Assembly: GCA_963920765.1 (NCBI GenBank)
Contig: OY987250.1
Span: 8,742,001-8,806,000 of the forward strand
Origin: Ulota crispa
Taxonomy: Eukaryota > Streptophyta > Bryopsida > Orthotrichales > Orthotrichaceae
Reading direction: 5' to 3'
Length of the DNA: 64,000 bases
Each line of letters opens with the position of its first letter. The first letter of the stretch is position 1. The position numbers and the translations under genes were made by a program. The notes beneath the pieces are model-generated. The model ran no database searches, was not told the DNA's origin, and saw only the letters and a list, made by a program, of their open reading frames with translations. Below are positions 1 through 12,544 of the stretch, piece after piece.

Positions 1-418
1 TTCTTAACAATTTAGTATTTTGAATCATTCTCTACTTCTTCTTACTTACTATTTTTTCCCATATGTTGTATAATTCCAAAAGATTTGAAACTTTGCTAAC
101 ATGTGCCCTACTTAGGTGGAATATGGAATCTAGAGAAGCACCACCCACATGGCCTTTTTCCTTAGGAATTTCACCTTTTGAAGGGTAGCTACCCGGTTTT
201 TAACAAGACATTTTTGAATATTCAAACCATTTTGTCTTCCAATTCATACAATGAAAAATTCTGATTTTTTTTCCAAATCTTCTAAAACTATCCTACTACA
301 AGTTCCTAAAATTACACTCCCATAGAAATATTTTTATTTTCAAATTTGATTGATGCTTTAAAAATGATAGTTTTGGAGAATTTTTGATGAAAACGCTGCT
401 TGGTCCTTGAGGGGTTAA
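1..418 (-). mobile_element. TTAA-flanked element, A family, cut by window start
   Basis: The right terminus reads GGTCCTTGAGGGG followed by TTAA (415-418). The first 120 bases match the internal part of the complete A copy around 4640-4750 (the stretch with CTTAACAATTTAG and the run ending CTACTTCTT), in the same orientation as that copy. The left half lies outside the window. No coding capacity is visible. Confidence 0.7.
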
Positions 419-1870
419 CATTTCCCCTCAACAAACAGTAAGTACTGAAAGGCAAGACATCAAATAAAAACTCACATATTTGCCAATTTTATGCCTTGCT
501 TCTTTTAAATTAATATTGCTTCATTGTAGGTTTTCACAAACGTGGCTAAATTTATCAAAAATATTACCAAAATAGAGGTAATATAAAATGCAAGCACCAC
601 ATTGTTAGATTTGAGTTTTAGCATATTTAATAGTGATTACAACCATCTAAAATATATAATTTAGGATTACCGTGATGTAAGTGGCTTTGACTTGCAGAAT
701 GTGGACAATGGAGCTTCCAGGTAGAGCATCTCTTGCCATCCGCTTTGTCAAACCCTATTAAATGAGTTTTAAAGAGGACAGTGGCGTGAACTTGCATGAA
801 GTGGCGGGACATGACTTGAAACTCTCATGCAGCTTAGGAGGTACATGGTTTGCACCTTCATGAGCATGTGCCTCAAAAGTACACATGGATGAGGAGTAAC
901 GTTGCAGCCTCCACATGCGTGAATACTAGGTGCAAGGGGCCATGAAGAAGGCTTGTATAAAGCTAGAATCTGACGTGGTAGTGACTAATTTTGGAGGCTC
1001 TGCACTTGCATCAATGTCCGGGAACTACCGGCATTTAGTTACAAGCTAGCCGGTTCATCTTAAGAATTGCCAAATTGAATTCAAAAATTTAGGAAAAAAA
1101 ATCGACCATTGAAGAGGAAAAAATGAGAATATTCTTTATTTTTGTAGGCTTAGCCCTATACTTTGGACAACTAGTTGGCCTAAGAGAATGTAGGATATTG
1201 ACCGGTTAAGTTGAAAAAACTTCTCGGACTATGACCTCCATATTTGCAATTGCAGTGTTGTTGTAAACTCAAAATTTGCAAACCACCGATCCATAACAAA
1301 TTTGTTTCTAGGGCTCCTTTCATTGGTGATAGGAGATGCTCTTAGGCAATGATCGGGGAGAACCTGCTGTTAATGTATTGTCAACTGGTTGAAATTGCAA
1401 AAAAATTGGCTGCAATTGAAACTACCGAATAAAAAATCAAGCAGTTTTTTCCAAAAATATAATTATAGAATATTATAGTATATTTTTAGAAGCTTCACCG
1501 GAAATAACCGGTCCATGCTTGTGAAAATCCGGTTGAAAATTGGGAAATGCCGGATTTTAGCCGGTGAAGCTGAAATTTCTCATGGACCGTTGCTCTTAGT
1601 TAGGGGACACTTTTTCCATTATTCCCGAACTTCCTACACAGAGAATGGGATTCGGAGATGCCTTCCTCGTACCATTTTATTCGGTGCTTGATGCTACACT
1701 ACTTGAGCTTTGCTTGGAGACAAAGCACTCATTTGGGTATTTAAACAAATCTTATAAACAACAAGAATAATAATACAATTTCCTTGCCATTTCCGTAGCT
1801 AGTACATGGGTATAATGGACTGCTCAAAGAAATGAAAAGAAGGAAAAACGAAACAATTTTCTTTTATGTT
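419..1870. other. Intergenic, no gene recognised
   Basis: AT-rich DNA without a supportable ORF. A sequence at about 1329-1344 (AGGAGATGCTCTTAGG) resembles the GAGCATCTCC end of the MITE at 41387, but no matching second end was identified. The stretch 1490-1600 has several CCGG-containing words in inverted arrangement (ACCGG, CCGGT) and could be a decayed foldback. Confidence 0.5.
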
Positions 1871-1877
1871 TTAACCC

Positions 1878-2819
1878 TTAACCCCTGCCCAAGCCCTTTT
1901 TTCTGTGAAAGTCACTCAAAATTGTCACTTTTGAGGGACTGAGTAGAAAGGTAAGAAAATTTGTTTCCTTGGAAATTCAACCGTAAGATCTTGCCTTAGA
2001 ATATGGGAGATACTTGTGTGAAAAAAACTAGCTCATTCTAGATGTAAAGGAGTGAGATATTAACATCTAAAGTGAACAAAAAGCTTTTTTCCGTGCTGCC
2101 CAAAAATTTCAGAAGCCTTTGATTGCTTCTATATCAAAAAATTACTTTACACAAAACTGGGGTTTATTTTTCCCATGTAGAAGACCAAGTTAGGTATGCG
2201 TGGGAGAATTTCCAAATCAATTGGAGGTGAGGTACATACTTTGTAAAATCTTGCAATACCAAAAGGTCATGAAATTTGCAAATACACTAGGCAAAGTTGG
2301 AGGATTTATGTAAAATTGAATAATTTGAATTTATTGTGATCCAAATGGCGAAACCAAGGACTTCTAATCTACTACAGCTTGGGAAAAAAAAATACTAAAA
2401 AAAATACTCAAATCGCTCAAAAAAATAAAGCACCAAATTTTACAAGGGGCAAAAGGAATGGAGGTTTGGGAGTCCCTTACTTACTTGCAAATTAAAACTT
2501 CTCATAACTTTCATCCCATCAATCAAAATTGAATGCTCAAAGCTTCCCACATATACATAAATCTAAAGAACCAATTTCAGATGTTTGTTTAAAAAAATTC
2601 AATAGTTTTTTGAGCTCCTCGATTTCCCCCCGTTTTTTCAATTATTCATGCATACCTTCTTCAATAAATGTTAGAATGGAGAAAAAATTAGATGCTCACG
2701 CACATCTTTAAATTCCCCATCTTCCATAAAAGAAAAATCACACAAAGTAGTTTAGTTGTAAGTACATGCCCAAAACCCCACTTGGCCCCTGAGGGACCAC
2801 TTGGACCTTTAGGGGTTAA
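1878..2819 (+). mobile_element. A-family TTAA element (A1), nested in F
   Basis: Left end TTAACCCCTGCCCAAGCCC, right end CCTTTAGGGGTTAA, about 942 bp. The internal sequence follows A2 closely (GTGAAAGTCACTCAAAA near the left, and a block from CATAACTTTCATC to CAAAGCTTCCCAC in the right half). It interrupts the left terminus of the F element after TTAACCC. Short ORFs inside are not conserved between copies and are not considered genes. Confidence 0.75.
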
Positions 2820-3075
2820 ACGACAAAGAGGACAATTTTTTGTCCCCTGGGCAAAACACTATGTGGGCACAAAAAAACTTTTTTTTGTTTGTTTTTTTTA
2901 GAAGTGATCATAAACACATGGTCAATCATTGAAGGCATAAAATCACCTCATTAATTGCATTCACATTTATTGGTAACGCAAATTGTGAGAAAACTCAAAG
3001 CCAGGGTGTTAGGTCCCAAGTTGCCCTTACTGTAATTTTCATGAGGGCACCATGCACTATTGTCTTTTGTAACTT

Positions 3076-4037
3076 TTAACCCCTAAAGGATCAAGCCCTT
3101 TTTTTTGTGAAAATCTCTGAAAACTGCCACTTTTGGGGGAATTAATAAAAAGGTAGCAAAAAAAGTTTTTTTTGAAAATCCAACAATAAGATCTTGCCAT
3201 AGACTATGGGAGGTACTTGTGAGAAAAAAATTAGCTCATTCTAGATTTACAAGAGTAAGATATTGACATTTGAAATGAAAAAAAAAAAATTTGCCCTGCT
3301 GCCCAAAATTTTTAGAAGCTTTTGACGGCTCCTATATTAAAAAAATTGCTTAGCACAAAGTTGAGGTTTATTTTTCCCATGTAGAGGACCAAATTAAATA
3401 TGCGTGGGAGAATTTTCAAATGAATTGGAGGTGTGGATCATACTTTGTAAAATCTTGCAATACCGTAAGGGCATGAAATTTGCATATATGCTAGGCAAAA
3501 TTGGAGAATTTATGTAAAATTCATAAATCTGAATTACTTTGATCCAAACGGTAAAAACCAAGGAATCTTAGTCTACTACAACTTGGGAAAAGAAAAAGTA
3601 AAATAAAAAAAAAACACAAAGAGCTTAAAAATGGAAAGCAACAAATTTTACAAGAGGCAAAAAGAATGGAGGTTTGGGAGTCCCATACCTACCCACAAAC
3701 TAAAACTTCTCATAACTTTCATCTCATCAATCAAAATTGAATGATTTAAAGATTCCCAAATTTGCATAATTATAGAGAACCAATTTCAGATTTTAAAAGA
3801 AAAAATAATTGCAATTTTGATTTTTTTTTGGGCTGTCCGCCCTCGCCTTTTTTCAAAAATTCATGCATAACTTCTTCAATAATTTTCAAAATGAAGAAAA
3901 ATTTAGATGTCCGCGTAGATTTGTGAATTCCCCACCTTCAATAAAAGTTTTGAAAATCACAAAAAGTAGATTAGTTGTAGGTACATGCCCAAAATCCATT
4001 TGTCCCTTGAGGGGACAATTGGTCCTTTAGGGGTTAA
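3076..4037 (+). mobile_element. A-family TTAA element (A2), reference copy
   Basis: Flanked by TTAA on both sides (3076-3079 and 4034-4037), with termini CCCCTAAAGGATCAAGCCC and GGTCCTTTAGGGG, 962 bp. The empty version of the site is visible at about 41070-41080 in the F copy (AACTTTAAGAA); here the same context reads AACTTTTAA, then the element, then TTAAGAA. This shows a TTAA duplication directly. No transposase is encoded. Confidence 0.85.
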
Positions 4038-4119
4038 GAATAATACTTTAGTGTGCAGGCACCACTGTAGATATCACTGTTCACTATGTACACTATACAT
4101 GGGGCAGGCACGGTGACCA

Positions 4120-5073
4120 CCCTCAACGTTTAACCTCTAAAGGGCTGTTGTCCTTTTGGGGAACAGGTGGGAGTTTGGGCATGTACTTTTGGATAAGCTA
4201 CTTTGTGTGATTTTCTGAAACTTTTATTGAAGGTGGGGAATTCAAAGATCTATGTGGGCATCTAATTTTTTCCTCATTCCAACAATTATTCAAGAAGTTA
4301 TGCATGAAAATCTGAAAAGCAAGGGAAGACTGCCCGCTCGGGCAGCTCAAAAATTTCTTTAAAAATTAAATTTTTTTAAATTAAAATTTGAAATTGGTTC
4401 ATTATATTTTTTTTATAGGTGAGAAGCTTTAAATCTTTCAATTTCAATCAATGAAATGAAAGTTATGAGGAGTTTTTGTTTGCGGGGAGTTATGGAATCT
4501 CTACTCTAAAATAAACTTTGAAGTCCTTCATTTTACTCAATTTTTAGTATTTTGGAAAAAAAAAAAAAAAGCGAAGGATGTAGATTGTTTATCACAACAT
4601 TATGACCCTTGGGATTTGCATTTTTCATTTTAATAATTAAATTCTTAACAATTTAGTGATTTGACTCATTCTCTACTTCTTTTTACTTACTGATTTTTCC
4701 CAGGTGTTGTGTAGTTCCAATTGATTTGAAAATTCTCCCACACATACCTAACTTGATCTCCTACATGGGAAAAATTAAGCGCAAAGTTGCATAGAGCAAT
4801 TATTTTCATGTAAGAATGGTCAAAGACTTCTGAAATTTTGCGGCAGCATGAAAAAACTTTTCTTTTCACTTTAGATGTAAATATCTCACTCATGTCCATC
4901 CGGAATGACCTGATTTTTTTTCCACAAGTACCTAATCCAATCTAAGGCAAGATCCTATAGCTAGATTTCCCAAAGTTTCAAAAAAAACTACCTTCTTACT
5001 AGCCCCTTCCCCCCAAAAGTGGCAATTTTGAGTGATTTTCAGTGAAAAAATGGCTCAGTCCTTTAGGGGTTAA
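4120..5073 (-). mobile_element. A-family TTAA element (A3), inverted, nested in F
   Basis: Flanked by TTAA at 4120-4123 and 5070-5073, with ends CCTCTAAAGGG and CAGTCCTTTAGGGG. It is in the opposite orientation to A1 and A2. The insertion separates the F right-end sequence CAACGT from GGGTTAA. The intact F copy at 41155-41169 reads CAACATTCAAGGGTTAA at the same place. Confidence 0.78.
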
Positions 5074-5076
5074 GGG

Positions 5077-5990
5077 TTAACCCTTTAAGGACCACGCGAC
5101 CATATTTTGGTCGCTAGGAGTGGTTTTTGGCCTGTAGGTTGAAATTGCTCAATAATTTGGAATTTGGTCAGAAGTACGCATGTGATCACAAGAATTTTAC
5201 ATCCATCTAAAAAAATAACAATGCAATTGGGTATGTGAGTTGACAAATAATGATGTTTATTAGGCATGGCTTCAAAATACATATCCATTTTTTGTCAAAG
5301 ATGGATCAAAGCAACAACACAATACATCAAACATCCAAGAAGAATGTCAAATTTCAATTGCACAATTCTAAAATAATTGAAAATGCTTAAGAAACATGCT
5401 TGTATTGTTTTCCTATATGGTAGTAGTATAATTGTAGTATTTGAAAATCTACTAAAATGGTGTTGTCATTTTGGCTTTAAAATATGTCATCCTACATTTA
5501 AGGCCAATTCTTGATTGCTTTCACAAATCAGATTTTCCATAACAATTATCAAACTTCTTGTAGAATTGTTTTAGGGTAGCAAAGAAAATGGGATTTTTTA
5601 CCTTTTTTGTCCACTTAGCTACACCTTGAGATTATTATTTTTGTTTATTTTGAGTGAAACTAGTCTTGTTGGAAAGGTGGGAAACCTTGCTTTTTAGAAA
5701 TGTAAGGCTTTTCTCAATCAAAACCTGCATGAAGCGGTAACATTCAAAACCACACAAGCATGAAAAACTAGAGATTTTCCGCATACAACTAGCTCAATCA
5801 TTATAATGTTTCACCTCCAATGGTAAATCTAACTAAAATTTTGGTACTTTAAAGTGAACAAGGTGTATTTCCCATTTATACGGTTGGACTACTGCAAATG
5901 GGTTCATATTTGAACTAATTGCACATTTAAGCTTACAGCCCTTGTTTCTAGTGGATTTTGTGAAAATGGGTGTGGTCCTTAAAGGGTTAA
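5077..5990 (+). mobile_element. TTAA element with CCCTTTAAGGACCA termini
   Basis: Starts TTAACCCTTTAAGGACCA (5077) and ends TGGTCCTTAAAGGGTTAA (5990), a 14-bp perfect inverted terminus with TTAA on each side, 914 bp. It abuts the end of the composite at 1871-5080 and shares its TTAA. The interior differs from the A family. Its terminus is the closest in this window to the CCCTTT-type ends known from piggyBac-like elements. No transposase ORF is present. Confidence 0.75.
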
Positions 5991-6715
5991 TACATGGATG
6001 AAGTGGTGGTTACTTCAAAAGATTCTATCCGTATATATATACACCCGTGTTTACACAATATCTTCTAAATGTAAGTTCGTAGGAACTTCTAGGCCTCCTT
6101 GAGCTATTGGAGGATTTATTTGAACGAACTCCATTGGATACGTTAACAATATTAAAATAAAAATAAAAATCATTATAATTTTGGAACAAAATTGGTTATT
6201 GTTGATACTTTGTGATATTTTGAAACTCAAAATTGGTGTAAGATTGCAATTTATTGTCTTACATGTGTACTTTGAAACACGTGTGCTCTAAATTAGCACA
6301 TATGCATTGTGATGTTATTAGTTAGATTGAAGAGAAAATTTTCTTACCACTTTTCTTCCAAAAATCTCATTGAATGCTTACTCAAGGCGAATTGCTTTGG
6401 ATTAAAAATAATTAAAACAATGAAAGTTGTTTATGGTTGAAAGCTATTTGTTGTTTTGGGAGGTTATCTATCATATTAGAAGAAAAAAAAATCAACTATA
6501 GGTTGTGGAATTTTCAATTGCTGCATTTTATTGTTTGATTCGATCGATTGAAGCTTTTGAATAAAAATCTTGAAATTAATGTCCTAAACAACGTATAAAA
6601 ATGTTTAGGAATTTGAGTGTTACAAATATGGTAGTTCTATTTGGAATAACATGACAAGGATTGTTATAGATGCATTTCTACCTTGGGCTTGGAGCTGAGT
6701 CTGTTGTTTTCATTG
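5991..6715. other. Intergenic, nothing recognised
   Basis: AT-rich sequence with no supportable ORF, RNA gene or repeat end. Confidence 0.5.
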
Positions 6716-7186
6716 TTTACCCCTAAACGTCTGGGGGAATAGTAGATATGTTGTTGTATACTTGGCATTTGCTACCAACAAGGAATTTTAACTTGGGATC
6801 TCAAATAGCTCACTAGAACTATACTTATCTATATTCCAACTTCTTTGTTGATCTTAAATGTAGTAGAAGTGTGGATCTATTCCAAATCAAAGAAAAATAC
6901 TCCATATTGTACTGGTTGCAAAGGGCTTTTTTGACGTTTAACCCTTAAGGGACCGAGCTACTATAATACATACTATGTATGCTGCTGTATAATTGGCATT
7001 TGTTACCAACAAAAAGTTTTGATTTGGGATCTTGACTACCTCACTAGAACAACATTGATCTATATTCTAACTTCTTTGTTGATCTCAAATGTAATAAAGG
7101 TGTGGATGCACTCCAAATACAAAAAAAATACCCCATATTGTACTGTTCACAAAGGGCTGCTTAGTCCTTTAGTGGTTAAGGGTTAA
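6716..7186 (+). mobile_element. E-family short TTAA element with a second E copy nested
   Basis: The outer copy (about 233 bp without the insert) begins CCCCTAAACGTC and ends GACGT, then the insert, then GGGTTAA. The insert at 6938-7179 is itself an E-family copy flanked by TTAA, with ends CCCTTAAGGGACCGAGC and GTCCTTTAGTGG. Both copies share GGCATTTG-TACCAACAA, TTGTTGATCT and CCATATTGTACTG. As in the F composite, the insert lies at the TTAA 7 bp from the end of the host element. Confidence 0.75.
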
Positions 7187-9214
7187 ACTGGAATGATTTA
7201 GCACATTCACAAGTGTTTTTAGCCATTTGAGCTAATTATGAACATCACAATTTTGGGATCACAGTCTGAGCACCTAAGCTTGATATTTCCATTTGGTTGC
7301 TGCCACTGACATATTGGTTCCTTCTTGAACTCGACAGAAGCCCACTAAGTTAAGTTTACTGGTAAATTGCAGAAAGCTCCAGAGTCCAGACTTAGCTTTC
7401 TGCAGGGCTTTGTTCAATTCATGCATGATCTCTTACAAATTTGGACTATTGACCCACTGCATTGTACAATCTCAGTTTCTAGACCCTATTTTTGGATTTA
7501 TTGGAGATCTGCCAACTGCTTTTACATGACACTCGTCCTGGTGAGGTGCACCCTTTTCTAAGAACTAGGAAATAAAATGATATACCAAATGATTGATAGT
7601 AAGCGCCGCTTCACACTATGGCCCACCAACTCAATAGGCCATGGGTTTGGGTGCCAAACTTTGTGAAGAGGTCAAAGAAATGGGTTGAAAATAGGTAATG
7701 AAATTTGATTTTTGAAGCTTTGGTTGACCTTGAGCCCCCTCTACACTAGAGATGAAAAGTTGTGAAGAAAACCCCTCATGGGTCATGGCTTGTCCTTGAA
7801 AGGCCGACCTTTGGAGATAACAAATTGTAATGTGAGAAGGGGTCATAAAATTGAGTTTTATTTTTTAAGCATATTTTCAAACAAAAATAAATAAAATAAT
7901 AAAGATTGGTTGTAAGGATTTTGGTCAAATGGTCCCTTGGAATTTTATTCATACCTACCTCTTTTGTTGTGTTTAACATAAATTCCAAAGGACTCAAAAT
8001 TATGCACTTTTATTGCCATGGAGGATAAAAGTGTTGTCCACCTCAATTTTATTTTTTCTTGTCCTTTGGAAAAAAATTTCCAATATAAAGCAACGTTGCT
8101 TGGTCTTCTTAATTTATGTAATTTTCATTAGCTAAAACTTTACTCTCCATGGCTACTCACATCTAGAGTAAAGGGGGCCTTAGGGCTACTCTTGAGGCCA
8201 TTAAAGCTGAAATTTTAATAAAAACGGCCCCAAATTTTCATGGCTTTGACTCTTGACTCCTAGTGTAAAGCTACTCTAGAGAAGTGAGAAGACAATGTTT
8301 ACATAAAAAGGAGCTAAATATAAAAAGCATATGTATACATATAAATTTGAAGCTGAATTTTGTTTACTCCAATTTTCTTTGGAGTTTTTGTTTCTACCAG
8401 ATTTCACATGTAATTGTGAATATCACATTTAGGATCGCTGGTTGAGTATATGTGTATTTTTGTAAGTCTGATGAACTTCATCAACAATGAGTACAATGTG
8501 CATTGATAGACATGTTGGCACCACAAACAACTGCCGAGTTTCACATACCCTTTGCATTATTGCACTCTTTGTAGGTTGACAAGAAAACCCAAAGTTGGAT
8601 GTACGCATATATGCATGCAAAGTCCAACAGCAAAATAAACCTCTTGCTCTTTAAAACAGCACTATCTCCAAAATGTGTGCATTCCATGCATAACTTGATG
8701 TTGTTTCTTAGGAAAATACCTTTGACCTTTTAAAAAAGACCTTTGACCCTTTGACTCCAGTTTTTCACAAAGGCATCCTTTTGCGTCATACATGAAATAT
8801 TGGAGATGTATTTGTAGTGTCAGAGCTCATGGTTTTGCCATTGGAAAGTAGGGGTCCTGAACAACCCACAAGGCAAGCCTGCACCTACTCTGCAAGAGGC
8901 CCTGGTCAATAAATGTAAGAGTTTCGATATTAACTATCAGGAGATTGATTTTGGGGATTTTGAATTCATATTTGTAGCCATGATTTAGTCTAAAGGAAAA
9001 AGCTTACCAGATCCAACTTAGGGGGCACATTATTATTTTTACCCTTATTTGTCAGAAGAAGTTGAGATTTCTCGCTTGGTCCCAAAAAATGGCATGCCAT
9101 CTAACCCCAACTATCTCCATAGCAATGGCTTGCTTTTTGAGTAAGACACCTGCTCATACTTCCTCAAGGTATATCTAAAACCTAATTTTCTTTTATCTAC
9201 ATCAAATAGTATAT
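7187..9214. other. Intergenic, no gene recognised
   Basis: No ORF with recognisable protein similarity. Repetitive CTAGAGTAAAG / CTACTCTAGAG words around 8160-8285 suggest a decayed inverted repeat. Otherwise nothing is seen. Confidence 0.45.
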
Positions 9215-9525
9215 TTATGTTGCCCCATACTAATTTCTCAACATTTCACACTAGTCAAACATTTTCCAAGACTATAGTAATTTTTGTCAATAATTACTAA
9301 AATAAACAATGAAGGAAGCAAGCAAAGACTGAGCGTAGCAACAAGCGCCAAAGCCAAATAGCAAGGAAGCTAGAACTTTACACAAAATTAGGAATTACTA
9401 TAACATAAAGTGAGTTGCATGCCCCTTTAGGTGGCCAAGGGTGAGTCATGGGGTAACTTTGCCAAGGGAAGGCAACCTAATTGTTAAGGCAACCTACATG
9501 CACTATTTGGTGTGGAGCTTATGAA
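9215..9525 (-). repeat. H-family repeat, uninterrupted copy
   Basis: On the minus strand this matches the flanks of two insertions at 58.6-60.7 kb. The words ACCAAATAGTGCAT, AGGTTGCCTTAACAATTAGG, ATTATTGACAAAAATTA and TAGTCTTGG occur in the same order. It therefore serves as an empty-site reference for the elements at 58684-59412 and 59631-60574. Its own class is unknown. Confidence 0.7.
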
Positions 9526-10076
9526 AGGACAAGTTTCCACTACCATGGAGCCTACGCAAACATAGCAAGATACACATTGAAACTCTAATTTGGAATTTCT
9601 ATGAAGCATATTTCTAGATAGTGAATTACAGTTTCAAAGGAACATATTTGTTGGTCAATTTTGTTTGGATGACCAGTAGAAGCCACCTACTCATCTAGTC
9701 CACTTTGATTTGCAAATTTTGAGCCTTGATCAAATTAGTTATGAACTTTTGGAGTTGAAATACAAAGGGGAAAGTATCTCTAACTTAAAATGTTCATCTT
9801 TGATACACTAAACCTCCAATATAAACCCAGTGGTAGAGATTGTTATTGAAATAAAGGCAAATAGATCAACTCACCTCTCCACTTTTATTACTAGAGCACT
9901 TCCAATTTTTTCAATTTTTTTCACCAGGGCTCCAACAATTTTCCTTACTAGAGCACCTTAAGGCTAACAATCATACCTAGTAGATTTTGCTGAAGCTTTA
10001 AAAACAAGAGATACACCTATTTATAATGATCAACGATAGACTAGTTTTTGGACACTAATTAAGATTCTTTAATCCT
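9526..10076. other. Intergenic, nothing recognised
   Basis: AT-rich, with no supportable gene. Paired CTAGAGCACTTCCAA and CTAGAGCACCTTAA words at about 9892 and 9945 are noted without interpretation. Confidence 0.4.
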
Positions 10077-10442
10077 TAACCCCTAACCGTCCAAAGTACA
10101 AAAATTGTCCTTTCAATGCCGAAAACACACCCTGAGGGTGGAAAAAGATTTTTTTTCCAAATTTTCTTTCTTGAAAGTGGTCAAAGAGATCTCCCACATC
10201 ACTCAATGCCAAAAATAACTACTTTCAATGCTTCCATATTTTTTAAAACACCAATTTGTAAAAAGATGTACAAGGTCCTTGCTGCCCTTTTTGTGAGGGC
10301 AGGATACACTATTGATTTTTCCTTCTTTTGAGGAGAATATTATTTCTCTTGAACACATGCCATAGGTTGTTCAATGCCCATGAACAGTGCACACTCTCCT
10401 GGATCTGAGCCACGGGTTTAGGACCAGTCCTTTAAGCGTTAA
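10077..10442 (+). mobile_element. F-family TTAA element, intact
   Basis: TTAA at both ends (10077-10080, 10439-10442), with termini CCCCTAACCGTCC and GGACCAGTCCTTTAAGCG, 366 bp. The left part is similar to the F copy at 40784 (AAAAATTGTCCT). An ORF of about 71 codons within it is not conserved and is not called. Confidence 0.65.
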
Positions 10443-11104
10443 AAGATAGAGCACAAAAAATTAGAACTATGAAAGAACTAAAATGTGTACAGAGAAGCTT
10501 TTTTTCTCTTGCTTACATCCACACATGTTTAGATTCTAATGTTATATTTTTTGGTTGTTTGATATGGATTTCTAAAAAAAACCTTTGCAACTCTATTATA
10601 GTTCAAAAGGTACAAATATGATTCACATCAAAAACTAAATTTTCTAAGTAAAAAATAGCAATTAAACAACGACTTTAGAAAGTGTGTATGATCATAAATC
10701 GAAAAAATACCAAAAGAAAAAAGAAAAAAGATCTTGTGAAGACCACTGATACACATTTATAATCAGGCTTAAATACAAAAAAAATGGAATTCTTTGTTTC
10801 ATATTCTATCGATAACATGATGGATCCAATTATGTAGATGTTATTTACGGTCGCAATCTAAAATATCAGTTTAAAACCGTTCATTCGATGTTAGAAATTT
10901 GAACGCTAGTCCTTATTCCGTTTAGAACTAGAGGCAAATTTTGAAATGATCAATGCAAAAATGTTCTCATGCACACAAAATCACAAATATTCATCCATCC
11001 ACGTGTAATTAAATTTTTGTGTTAGTCTTTTAGCGATTGTTTGGTATAGATTTTCAAAACCTTTCTTTTTAATCATGGTTTACAAAACACAAGTTTGTTG
11101 CACC
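10443..11104. other. Intergenic, nothing recognised
   Basis: AT-rich sequence without a gene or recognisable repeat end. Confidence 0.45.
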
Positions 11105-11746
11105 TTAACCCCTAAATGCCTGGGGCTTTTTTGAGCTTTTGGGAATTTGCTTCAAATTGAGCAAAAAGGTAACATTTTAATAAGATGTATCAAGTTCTTT
11201 TGAATTGTAACTGTACAAATTCAAACTAGATATGTTAAAGGTCACACAAGAAAAGAAAACACAACAATATCATTAATGGATTGAAAGATTATAATGTTTG
11301 ATCATGAGGATGTTAAAACTACAAATGACTTGAAGCCTTTGAATCCTCTTTTTACAGGTTGGATTTAAAAAAATGACCATAAAAGTTTATAAGGTTAAAG
11401 GAAACAACATACACAACCCCAATCACTGTATAGCTTTTCAAAATCTTTTCTACAATTTTTTAAAATGAATTTTTTGTGTAAATTTTTCTCCAAGATCTAG
11501 TGTATTTGAGGCTCATTTCCAAGAGCTCTCAACACTAGAGAAAGTCAAGACCCTTGCACAAAAGCTCAAATAAAAAACTCATAATTGATCATTTTCAAAA
11601 TCAAACTGTTGATCCTAAAATTAGACTCCACTTGTAAAGAATAAATCCAACATGTAAACTACTAAATATAATAATTGAGTTAGGTTTATTGAACTTCAAA
11701 ATATTGCAAACACCAAAATTTGGTGCCGCAGGCATTTAGTGGTTAA
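11105..11746 (+). mobile_element. TTAA element, about 640 bp
   Basis: Left end TTAACCCCTAAATGCCTGGGG, right end GCAGGCATTTAGTGGTTAA. These give an inverted terminus of about 16 bp with TTAA outside. The interior is unlike the A, E and F families, so it is a separate family using the same kind of end. Confidence 0.6.
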
Positions 11747-12544
11747 TCCTTGCCCAAGGCACCAGATTTGGGTGTTCTAAAAACTTTGAAATCTTGCTGA
11801 AGGCAAAGATTTGAATATTTTCATTTTTTTTTGGAGAAGCTGTGGTCTACACTTAGCTTCAACATTCAATTTGAATGTTTTGCATATTATATTTCAATTA
11901 TTTTTGTGGAAGTTAAACAACAAAGCATGCGTGCTGCACATTGAAAAGTGCAATGAATAATGTCACTAAAGAGTCTATGACAAGTTGCCACATTGAAAAA
12001 GTGGGCAATTAGTTGAGAATAAAGTCAAGATCTCCCTTGGGCACTCTAGGTAGTGAGGGCCCTTCTACTAAAAATCCATCATCCAATAAAATTCAAATGT
12101 GTTTTTGGGCTAATTTCACTTGGGATATTTTTGTTATACAAATTAGTATCCATTCAATGTAGATTCTCTCTCATACATAATGATCTTTGGTCAATAATTG
12201 GAGCTAAAAATTCCTTTATATTAGATGGCAACTTTTAGATAGTTACATTGCAAGCTCATTTGTGAAACTAAGCTAATGGATTTGGAAGAGGAGTCACTAC
12301 TTTTAGAATAACAACAATAAACACTAAATCATCACAAGTAGTTTCCCATTTATTTACACAAAAGTTATCATTTTTGCATTAGAAGTTTTAGGTAACTCCA
12401 AAAAGGTTTTAAAAAATCAATCTCATTTGCATTCAATAAAAAATATCTTGAAATCCACATGACCTTTTTGGAGTTTTTTTTTTGGCAGCACCATCTAGAA
12501 GCCTTGAATTTCTAGATCCTACTGTTACAATTTTATTTTGATGT
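11747..12544. other. Intergenic, nothing recognised
   Basis: No recognisable gene; AT-rich. The longest ORF (about 60 codons) has no family features. Confidence 0.45.

Larger units (their letters stand above)
1871..5080 (+). mobile_element. F-family TTAA element carrying three nested A elements
   Basis: The outer element starts TTAACCC at 1871 and ends GGGTTAA at 5080. Removing the three A insertions (1878-2819, 3076-4037, 4120-5073, each keeping one TTAA) leaves about 364 bp. That is colinear with the intact F copies at 40784-41169 and 10077-10442: both share the words GAAGTGATCATAAA, GTTAGGTC and TGAGGG-ACCATGCAC. The A1 and A3 insertions sit exactly 7 bp from the two ends of the host element. 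No ORF of note is present, so this is a non-autonomous element. Confidence 0.75.
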
